Shown piece after piece: positions 7,842 to 15,182 of a stretch of DNA of 28,766 bases. Positions within the stretch are counted from its first letter, which is position 1. The number at the start of each line of letters is the position of its first letter. The stretch lies in NCBI GenBank assembly GCA_036741235.1, contig DAINSQ010000047.1, forward strand, positions 1 through 28,766. The letters are read 5' to 3'. This stretch comes from JABWBR01 sp036741235 (GTDB lineage: Bacteria > Bacteroidota > Bacteroidia > Chitinophagales > Saprospiraceae). The notes beneath the pieces were generated by a model that was not told the DNA's origin, did not search any database, and saw only the letters and a list, made by a program, of their open reading frames with translations. Position numbers and translations under genes: made by a program.

Positions 7842-8578
7842 ACAACGAGCCCGTTATCACCACTTCTCAACTCACCAAGCGCTTTGGCCCGTTTACGGCT
7901 GTAGACGCCATCAGCTTTGAAGTTGAAAAAGGCGAAATTTTTGGTTTCCTGGGCGCCAACGGCGCTGGAAAAACGACCGCGATGCGTATGCTTACCGGAT
8001 TGCTGAAGCCTACCTCGGGCAAAGCTACGGTAGCGGGTTTTGATGTGTATCGCGCCGCCGAACAGATCAAAAAGCATATTGGCTACATGAGTCAGCGCTT
8101 TTCGCTTTACGAAGACCTGACGGTGAAGGAGAACATCCGTTTATTTGGAACCATTTACGGCCTTTCCAGGCGGCAGATTAACGACAAAACCTTTCAGTTG
8201 CTGCGCAAACTCGGCTTGTCTGACGAAGCCGGCCAGCAAGTGGGCGCGCTACCCCTGGGGTGGAAGCAAAAACTGGCGTTTTCCATCGCACTGCTTCACG
8301 ATCCTCGCATCGTTTTCCTTGACGAGCCCACCGGCGGCGTCGATCCCGTCACCCGACGCCAATTCTGGGAGCTGATTTACCAGGCCGCCCACGAAGGTGT
8401 CACTGTTTTTGTGACCACACACTATATGGATGAATCGGAGTATTGCCACCGCGTTTCGATCATGGTTGACGGGCGAATTGCCGCTCTCGATACCCCCCGG
8501 CAATTGAAATCGGCGTATCAGGCCGCCAGCATGGACGAGGTTTTTGTAAAACTGGCAAGAGCCGCTTCCCCATCGTAA
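7838..8578 (+). CDS. ABC exporter ATPase, second half of a split YbhF-type pair (degenerate signature)
   Basis: Starting at ATG 7838, which overlaps the stop of the first ATPase (ATGA), the product has 247 residues. The TTG at 7799 would intrude into the previous gene and is rejected. Walker A is GANGAGKTT (39-47), the Q-loop is intact (MSQRF, Gln86), Walker B is IVFLDE (158-163) and the H-switch is intact (TTHYMDES, His195). The signature, however, reads LPLGWKQ (138-144) instead of LSGG. Together with the first ATPase this predicts a heterodimer with one complete and one defective ATP site. It is a partner of the two permeases immediately downstream. Confidence 0.92.
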   Translation: MNNEPVITTSQLTKRFGPFTAVDAISFEVEKGEIFGFLGANGAGKTTAMRMLTGLLKPTSGKATVAGFDVYRAAEQIKKHIGYMSQRFSLYEDLTVKENIRLFGTIYGLSRRQINDKTFQLLRKLGLSDEAGQQVGALPLGWKQKLAFSIALLHDPRIVFLDEPTGGVDPVTRRQFWELIYQAAHEGVTVFVTTHYMDESEYCHRVSIMVDGRIAALDTPRQLKSAYQAASMDEVFVKLARAASPS

Positions 8579-8590
8579 AAAATAATACGT

Positions 8591-9688
8591 ATGAAAACGC
8601 TCAGGGCTTTTGTCCTCAAAGAAATATACCACATCTTGCGCGACCGCCGCACGCTTTTGATCCTCTTTGGGTTGCCGGTGGCGCAGGTGCTTATCTTCGG
8701 ATTTGCGGTTACCAATGAGTTTAAAGGCGCCGCTATTGCCATTTACGACCAGTCGAAAGACCCCGTCAGTATCGCGTTGGGGCAACACATGCTGGGCAGC
8801 GGCCATTTTAAGCCGGCGCTCGATGTCGGGCGTCCCGATGAGATCGACGATGCTTTTCGAAGAGGCAACATCAAAATGGCAATCATTATTCCGCCGGATT
8901 TCGGCGACCGCTACCGCAGCGGCAATCGTACCGAGGTGCAACTTATCGCCGACGGTTCCGACCCCAATACGGCAACTACGCTGGTCAATTATGCAGGCAT
9001 GATGATAGCGCAATTCAAAAACCAGGGCGTTATGCCGCCGCTGCACATTGATGTGGCCACACGCATGGTGTACAACCCCGAGCTGAAAAGCGTCTTCATG
9101 TTTGTTCCGGGCGTTATTACCATTGTACTGATGCTGATTTCTGCGCTTTTGACCTCTCTCACGCTGGCACGCGAAAAAGAGCTGGGTACAATGGAGTTGC
9201 TGCTAGTATCGCCGCTGCATCCTATGATGATCATTGTAGGTAAAGTACTGCCTTACGTTGTTCTATCGCTGATCAACGCCGTTTTGATCATTGCCCTGGG
9301 CGTATATGTGTTTGGCGTGCCCATCAAGGGCAGCCTGATTTCATTATTAGGGTTAAACACGCTGTTCATCATCACGGCATTATCGCTGGGTATCCTGATT
9401 TCTACCCGTACCAAAACCCAACAGGCTGCCATGATGGGGGCTTTGCTAGCGCTGATGATGCCAACAATGCTATTGTCGGGATTTGTTTTTCCGATTGAAA
9501 GTATGCCCTGGCTATTACAGTTGATTTCCACGGTCATTCCTGCAAAATATTTTATAATCAGTTTGAAAGCCATCATGCTCAAAGGCGTATCTGTGCAGGT
9601 GGTATGGCGGGAAGTGGCCATACTGTCGGCGCTTACGCTGGCATTTTTGCTGGCTAGCTGGCGCAATTTCAAACTCCGGCTGGAGTAA
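8591..9688 (+). CDS. ABC-2 family permease (YbhS/YbhR-like), first copy
   Basis: A 365-residue integral membrane protein. The first membrane segment is at about 21-40, followed by a ~125-residue extracytoplasmic domain (IYDQSKDPVS...YNPELKSV) and five further segments at about 168-192, 215-240, 249-270, 278-300 and 341-356. The motif EKELGTMELLLVSPL after the second segment and FPIESMPWLLQ before the last are typical of ABC-2 exporter permeases of the YbhS/YhhJ kind. It begins 12 bases after the second ATPase gene. It should form a heterodimer with the following permease; substrates of related systems include drugs and cations, but none can be assigned here. Confidence 0.9.
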   Translation: MKTLRAFVLKEIYHILRDRRTLLILFGLPVAQVLIFGFAVTNEFKGAAIAIYDQSKDPVSIALGQHMLGSGHFKPALDVGRPDEIDDAFRRGNIKMAIIIPPDFGDRYRSGNRTEVQLIADGSDPNTATTLVNYAGMMIAQFKNQGVMPPLHIDVATRMVYNPELKSVFMFVPGVITIVLMLISALLTSLTLAREKELGTMELLLVSPLHPMMIIVGKVLPYVVLSLINAVLIIALGVYVFGVPIKGSLISLLGLNTLFIITALSLGILISTRTKTQQAAMMGALLALMMPTMLLSGFVFPIESMPWLLQLISTVIPAKYFIISLKAIMLKGVSVQVVWREVAILSALTLAFLLASWRNFKLRLE

Positions 9689-9709
9689 ACATCCCTCAAT
9701 TCCGACCCG

Positions 9710-10837
9710 ATGCGTATCATATTCATTCTTATATGGAAAGAGTTGCTGCAAGTATTTCGCAACAGGGCGATGATCCCCATTTTGACTATCATCCCTATTG
9801 TGCAACTCATATTGCTTTCCTTTGCGGCAACCAATGAAATCAAGCAGGTGGGCCTGGCTGTATGCGACAACGACCACAGCAGCTATTCGCGCAGGCTGCG
9901 CGAGCAGTTTCTGTCGTCTGATTATTTTGTGTTGTCGCTATATACCGACGATGAAAAAGCCGCTATGGCAACGCTTGAAGACGACAAAGCCGATGCCGTA
10001 TTGGTTATCCCCGCCGGATTTGAACGAAGCCTGTTGCGCGGGCAGCCCGGCAAGTTGCAGGTGATGGTCAATGCCATCAACGGCGTCAAGGGCGGACTTG
10101 CGGGCGCTTATGCCGGTTCGGTTATACAATCATTTCGTCGCGACCTCTCCCTGGAAATTGTTCCCGTTAACCGCCCCAAAACGCCTGTTGCGGCGCCCAT
10201 ATCGGTGAGTTACCGCCACTGGTACAACCCCGAACTGGAATACCAGACCTTCATGGTGCCCGGCATCCTCGGGGTATTGGTCACTATTCTTACTATGATA
10301 CTAACTGCCATGAACATCGTGCGCGAGCGGGAGATCGGCACCATTGAGCAACTTAACGTAACGCCTATCAAGAAATACCAATTCATCATTGGGAAATTGC
10401 TGCCATTTTTGCTAATCGGATTATTTGACCTGGCAATCGGGCTTGCCGCCGGCAAACTCATTTTTGATATACCCATGGTAGGCAGTCTGTGGCTGGTTTT
10501 CGCTTTTTGCGTGGTGAACCTCATCGCTACGCTGGGCGTGGGCATGCTCATCTCTACCGCTGCCGAAACGCAGCAGCAGGCGATGTTTATCTCCTGGTTT
10601 TTTATGATGATTTTTATTTTGATGAGCGGCTTGTTTACCCCTATTGAAAGTATGCCGCTGTGGGCGCAATATCTTACCATTCCCAATCCCATTGCCCATT
10701 TCGTGGATGTGATGCGCAAGATATTGCTCAAGGGCAGCGGGTTTGAAGATGTGAAAGATCATTTCGCAACCATGCTTGTTTTAGGAGCAATACTCATTGC
10801 GCTTGCTATATGGCGCTATCGCAAAACAACAGCGTGA
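9710..10837 (+). CDS. ABC-2 family permease (YbhS/YbhR-like), second copy
   Basis: A 375-residue paralogue of the preceding permease with the same layout: a segment at about 21-40 (IPILTIIPIVQLILLSFAA), a soluble extracytoplasmic domain ending in YNPELEYQTF, then five segments. The motif EREIGTIEQLNVTP and the closing FTPIESMPLWAQYL correspond to those of its partner. It is the last gene of the exporter cluster. Its stop is six bases from the stop of the convergent methyltransferase gene, and no terminator hairpin fits between them. Confidence 0.9.
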   Translation: MRIIFILIWKELLQVFRNRAMIPILTIIPIVQLILLSFAATNEIKQVGLAVCDNDHSSYSRRLREQFLSSDYFVLSLYTDDEKAAMATLEDDKADAVLVIPAGFERSLLRGQPGKLQVMVNAINGVKGGLAGAYAGSVIQSFRRDLSLEIVPVNRPKTPVAAPISVSYRHWYNPELEYQTFMVPGILGVLVTILTMILTAMNIVREREIGTIEQLNVTPIKKYQFIIGKLLPFLLIGLFDLAIGLAAGKLIFDIPMVGSLWLVFAFCVVNLIATLGVGMLISTAAETQQQAMFISWFFMMIFILMSGLFTPIESMPLWAQYLTIPNPIAHFVDVMRKILLKGSGFEDVKDHFATMLVLGAILIALAIWRYRKTTA

Positions 10838-10843
10838 AACGGT

Positions 10844-11788
10844 TTAACCCCTGCTCAATAAATAACACTGATGTATTTTCTTATTGCGAAAATCGGGCGG
10901 TACGGTTTGGGCGCTGATATTTTTACAATGGGCGGTTTCAATAGCCGCTTCGTCGAGGTGAAACCGGCGGTAATTGGTAGAAAAAAAGATAATCCCGCCG
11001 GGAGACATGAGTTTCAGCGTCTGGTTAATCAATTCGGCATGGTCGCGCTGAATATCCAGTACATCGCGCATAGCCTTGCTGTTCGAAAAAGTGGGCGGGT
11101 CAAGCACCGCCAGATCGTAGCGCTCACGTGCCGGGTTTTGGAACCACGATTTTATATCGGCCCGCACAAATTGGTGGCCCTGGCCGCCGAACCCGTTGAG
11201 TTCCATGTTGCGTTTGGCCCAATCCAGGTAGGTGTTCGACAAATCGACTGTGGTTGTGCTCAGCGCGCCTCCTGCCGCGGCATACACCGTAAATGATCCC
11301 GTATAGGCGAATAAGTTGAGTACGCGTTTGCCTGCCGACTGCTCGCGCACCATCTGCCGGGTGATGCGGTGGTCGAGGAACAAGCCGGCATCGAGGTAAT
11401 CGCTGAGGTTGACCCAGAATTGGAGGCCGCCTTCGCGCGCTATTATTTCCTTTTTTTTATCGCCCAATCTTTCGTACTGCTGCGTCCCTTTTTGGGGTTG
11501 TCTTTCTTTAAAAAAAATGCGCTCGGCGGGGACTTCCAGTACATCCTGCATGGCCTGCCGGCAGCCGGAACGCCAAATGCGGTGTTCGGACTCATCGAGC
11601 CCGTGGGGGCGACTGTACTCGGCAGCGTGAATGCAATCTTCATAGCGATCAATAACTATTGGGAATTCCGGCATATCGGCGTCGTAAATCCGATAGCAGG
11701 TAATGCCCTGCCGTCGGGCCCACTTGCCGTTGTGGCGATACACCTTGCGCAGCCGATTGGCAAACGACTCTAAGTCGGGTAGGCTCAT
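10844..11788 (-). CDS. RlmK-type class I SAM-dependent rRNA methyltransferase (stand-alone)
   Basis: The 314-residue protein resembles the C-terminal (RlmK) half of the E. coli bifunctional RlmKL enzyme, which makes m7G2069 in 23S rRNA. Landmarks are YLDAGLFLDHR (131-141), SAM-binding motif I RVLNLFAYTGSFTVYA (155-170), STTTVDLSNTYLDWAKRNMELNG (177-199), catalytic motif IV DPPTFSNSKAM (230-240) and the end motif RNKKIHQC. The N-terminal RlmL/THUMP part found in E. coli is absent, so only the m7G reaction is predicted. Specificity for that base is inferred from family resemblance. It is divergent from the Asp-box gene (139 bases between starts) and convergent with the exporter. Confidence 0.82.
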   Translation of the reverse strand: MSLPDLESFANRLRKVYRHNGKWARRQGITCYRIYDADMPEFPIVIDRYEDCIHAAEYSRPHGLDESEHRIWRSGCRQAMQDVLEVPAERIFFKERQPQKGTQQYERLGDKKKEIIAREGGLQFWVNLSDYLDAGLFLDHRITRQMVREQSAGKRVLNLFAYTGSFTVYAAAGGALSTTTVDLSNTYLDWAKRNMELNGFGGQGHQFVRADIKSWFQNPARERYDLAVLDPPTFSNSKAMRDVLDIQRDHAELINQTLKLMSPGGIIFFSTNYRRFHLDEAAIETAHCKNISAQTVPPDFRNKKIHQCYLLSRG

Positions 11789-11927
11789 TTCCGGTATTTA
11801 TTTTTTACAAATAAAAAGACCGCAAAATAACATTAGACGCCTTGTCTTTGGGTATAAAAATGATAATTCTGTTATTTTTATTTTGCGTAAATTTATCAAC
11901 TTTTATTTCGCAAAAACAGCATACACA

Positions 11928-14900
11928 ATGAATTTCAGAATCCAATTGCTCTGCCTCGGCTTGCTGCTAAGCCTGGCCGTGCCCTTATGGGCGCAGAAAA
12001 AAGGCGCCAAACCGGCTGCAAATGCGGCTGCCATTGCCGCCGCGCCCGCTTTTGACGCAAAAAAATACGCCGGCTTGCGCTGGCGCAATATAGGCCCCTT
12101 CCGCGGCGGCCGCTCAAATGCCGTTTCAGGCGTTATTCAAAACGACCAGATTTATTACACCGGCTACACTGGCGGCGGCCTTTGGAAAACCGAAGACGCC
12201 GGCATCACCTGGAGAAATATCTCCGATGGATTTTTCCAGACCAGCTCCGTCGGCGATGTAGCAGTGTCGGAATCCGACCCCAATGTCGTTTATGTGGGCA
12301 TGGGAGAACACGCCGTGCGCGGGGTGATGACCACCTTCGGCGACGGCGTGTATAAATCAACCGACGCCGGTAAAAGCTGGAAACGTTTGGGGCTGGAATT
12401 AACCAGGCATATCTCTGACGTGGTGATCCACCCCGGCAATCCCGACATCGTATACGTGGCCGCTCAGGGCGCCGTGCACGGCCCCGGCGCCGACCGCGGC
12501 ATTTACAAAAGTACCGACGGCGGCGCCTCCTGGCGCAAGGTGCTGTACGTAGATGAAAATACCGGCGCTTCTTCCCTGAGCATGGACTATAACAACCCCC
12601 GCATACTTTATGCCGCCACCTGGCAACACCGCCGCCACCCCTGGAAAGTGGAAAGCGGCGGCCCCGGTTGCAGCCTCTGGAAATCTACCGACGGCGGAGA
12701 AACCTGGGAAAAGATCAACAAAGGGCTGCCCCCTGTATTGGGCAAGATGGGGATCTCGGTGTCGCGCGCCAATCCCGACCGGGTTTATGCCATCGTTGAA
12801 GCCGAAAAAGCCAAGGCAGGCCTGTATCGCTCCGACGACGGCGGGCGCTCCTGGAACCTGCTTTCTAATAATCAGGAAATCACTTCGCGCTCCTGGTATT
12901 ATATGGAGGTTTTCGCCGACCCCCTCAACGCCGATATCGTCTACGTACTGAATGCCCCGATGATGGCGTCTATTGACGGAGGCAAAACGTTTACGCGTAT
13001 CAATGTCGGCCACGGCGATACCCACGATCTGTGGATCAACCCCCGCAATAATAAAAATATGATTCTGGGCGACGACGGCGGCGGAGAAGTCACTTTTAAC
13101 GGCGGCCGCACCTGGTCAAGCCTCAATAATCAGCCCACCGCCCAGTTTTACAGGGTTAACGTAGACCGCACGTTTCCCTATAAAGTCTATGGCGGACAAC
13201 AAGACAACTCATCGGTGGTTATTGCCAGCCGCAATAACGGCTTCGGCATTTCTGCCAAAGACTGGTTTGAGGGCCCCGGCTGCGAATGCGCCTATATCGC
13301 TTTCGACCCCGACAAACCCGAACTGCTGATAGGCGGCTGCTACCAGGGGCAGATCGATCAACTCGATATCCGCACCATGGAAGCTAAAAATATCATGGCC
13401 TACCCGGCTATCAACCTGGCCAATCCGCCCAGCGAGATGAAATACCGCTTCAACTGGAACGCGCCGATCGTTACGTCTCCCCACGATCCCAATATCATCT
13501 ATCATGCCGGCAATGTGCTGCTGCGCTCTACCGATAAAGGCTTATCCTGGACTCCCATCAGCCCCGACCTCACGCGCAACGAAGCAGCCAAACAGGGCGT
13601 AGGCGGCGGCCCCATTACCAACGAAGGCGCCGGCGGCGAGAATTACAACACGATTTATTACGCCATCGAATCCAGCCTGGAACAAGGCGTGATATACACA
13701 GGCAGCGATTGCGGACTCGTTCATGTAACGCGCGACGGCGGAAAAACCTGGCAGCAGATAACGCCTCCCGGATTAGCCGAATGCAGTATTCACAGCATTG
13801 AGGTTTCCCCCCACGATAAAGGGACCGCATACATCAGCGCCAACCGTTACAAATTCAACGACTTTTCGGCTATGTCATATAAAACCACTGACTATGGCCG
13901 CACCTGGACCAGAATCGCTGCCGGTATCGATGCCGATGATTTTCTGCGTGTGATCCGTGAAGACCGCAAAACGCCCGGTTTGTTGTATGGCGGCTCGGAA
14001 CGCGGTTTTTATGTGTCGTTTGACGGCGGCGCCCAATGGAACCGCCTTCAGCTCAACCTGCCGGTTGTACCCGTTACGGATTTGGCTATTCAAGACAACG
14101 ACCTCATTGCTTCTACTGCCGGGCGTTCTTTCTGGATTCTCGACGACCTGGGCGCCCTCCAACAAGCAAAAGGCGATTGGGGTAAAACCGCTTTGCGCCT
14201 TTTCCAACCCAAAACTACTGTGCGTTTCTCAGCCTTTATGCCCCCCTGGATTACAGAAATGCCTCCGGGCCTGGGACAAAACCCGCTTAGCGGCGTTATT
14301 TTGGACTATTACCTTTCCGAAAAAGCCGATACCAACAGGCTGACACTTGACATACTCGATGCCACAGGAAAAGTAATACGCAGTTATTCCAATATTAAAG
14401 ACGAAAAATTCAAGCGCTACCCGGGTGGTCCGCCGCCTGCCGCAACTATTCCCGCTGAAGCCGGATTAAACCGCTTTGCCTGGGATTTCCGCACGGAAGC
14501 CCTGCCCGGCGTACCCGATGTATACGTCTACGGCGATTATCGCGGCCGCCAGGTTCCCCCCGGCAATTACCGCGCCCGCCTTACCTACAAAGGGCAAACC
14601 AGCGAAACGCCTGTTGCCGTTATTGCAGATCCACGCCTCAATGTAGATCCGTCGGCCTGGGTCGCACAGCAGGATATGCTGGTCGGGCTCGAAGACAGGG
14701 TCAAGGAAATCCACCAGTCCATCATCGATTTGCGAAAAATCAAAAAACAAATAACCGCCTATAACGAACTGCTGGCCAACAATACACAAGCCAAAGCCTT
14801 ACTCGACGCCGGCAAGGCACTCGTTGAAAAAATCGATAACTGGGAATCAAAAGTAGTGGAAACCCGCCAGCAAAACTTCCAGGATGTGATCAACTGGCCC

Positions 14901-15110
14901 AGCAAATTGAATGCCGAGGTGATGGCCCTGCGTACGGTCATAGACGTGCACGACCCCCGTATTACCCAGGGTACGCGGGATCGTTTCAAGGATTTGGATG
15001 CCGAATGGGCTAAATACCGCGACGAATTGCTGGAGATTCGACAAAAAGACGTGCCCGCTTATAATGAGTTGTTTAAGAAAAGTAATGTGCCGGCGGTGGT
15101 GGTGGAGTAG
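11928..15110 (+). CDS. Large exported VPS10/Asp-box beta-propeller protein (glycosyl-hydrolase-like annotation)
   Basis: ATG 11928 starts a good signal peptide (MNFRIQLLCLGLLLSLAVPLWAQ); the frame upstream of it lies inside the methyltransferase promoter region and is not coding. The ~1060-residue product contains nine Asp-box motifs of the S-x-D-x-G-x-x-W form (for example KSTDAGKSW, KSTDGGETW, RSDDGGRSW, STDKGLSW, TRDGGKTW, TTDYGRTW), spread over the first ~700 residues and predicting one or two sialidase/sortilin-like propellers. Then come a beta-sandwich region with FAWDFRTEALPGVP and a helical tail. The family is common in Bacteroidota and is usually annotated as VPS10 or glycosyl hydrolase, without proven activity. 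No T9SS tail is present, so it is expected in the periplasm or outer membrane. Confidence 0.88.
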   Translation: MNFRIQLLCLGLLLSLAVPLWAQKKGAKPAANAAAIAAAPAFDAKKYAGLRWRNIGPFRGGRSNAVSGVIQNDQIYYTGYTGGGLWKTEDAGITWRNISDGFFQTSSVGDVAVSESDPNVVYVGMGEHAVRGVMTTFGDGVYKSTDAGKSWKRLGLELTRHISDVVIHPGNPDIVYVAAQGAVHGPGADRGIYKSTDGGASWRKVLYVDENTGASSLSMDYNNPRILYAATWQHRRHPWKVESGGPGCSLWKSTDGGETWEKINKGLPPVLGKMGISVSRANPDRVYAIVEAEKAKAGLYRSDDGGRSWNLLSNNQEITSRSWYYMEVFADPLNADIVYVLNAPMMASIDGGKTFTRINVGHGDTHDLWINPRNNKNMILGDDGGGEVTFNGGRTWSSLNNQPTAQFYRVNVDRTFPYKVYGGQQDNSSVVIASRNNGFGISAKDWFEGPGCECAYIAFDPDKPELLIGGCYQGQIDQLDIRTMEAKNIMAYPAINLANPPSEMKYRFNWNAPIVTSPHDPNIIYHAGNVLLRSTDKGLSWTPISPDLTRNEAAKQGVGGGPITNEGAGGENYNTIYYAIESSLEQGVIYTGSDCGLVHVTRDGGKTWQQITPPGLAECSIHSIEVSPHDKGTAYISANRYKFNDFSAMSYKTTDYGRTWTRIAAGIDADDFLRVIREDRKTPGLLYGGSERGFYVSFDGGAQWNRLQLNLPVVPVTDLAIQDNDLIASTAGRSFWILDDLGALQQAKGDWGKTALRLFQPKTTVRFSAFMPPWITEMPPGLGQNPLSGVILDYYLSEKADTNRLTLDILDATGKVIRSYSNIKDEKFKRYPGGPPPAATIPAEAGLNRFAWDFRTEALPGVPDVYVYGDYRGRQVPPGNYRARLTYKGQTSETPVAVIADPRLNVDPSAWVAQQDMLVGLEDRVKEIHQSIIDLRKIKKQITAYNELLANNTQAKALLDAGKALVEKIDNWESKVVETRQQNFQDVINWPSKLNAEVMALRTVIDVHDPRITQGTRDRFKDLDAEWAKYRDELLEIRQKDVPAYNELFKKSNVPAVVVE

Positions 15111-15123
15111 TTGTCGGTTCTAT

Positions 15124-15144
15124 GTTGTAGGTTGTAGGTTGTAG
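15124..15144 (+). repeat. Three tandem copies of GTTGTAG
   Basis: A short 7-bp tandem repeat in the 72-base gap between the converging Asp-box and CHAT genes, followed by a run of seven Ts. No convincing terminator stem was found. Confidence 0.7.
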
Positions 15145-15182
15145 GTTTTTTTACACACTTTCACACCTCACACCCACCGATA

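Noticed and set aside
8249..9046. Long minus-strand frame opposite the ATPase/permease genes
   Set aside because: It is a shadow of two well-supported plus-strand genes, with no domain and no start context.
12399..13025. Long minus-strand frame opposite the Asp-box gene
   Set aside because: Composition is Gly/Ala/Val rich as expected from the antisense of GC-rich Asp-box codons; no recognisable domain.
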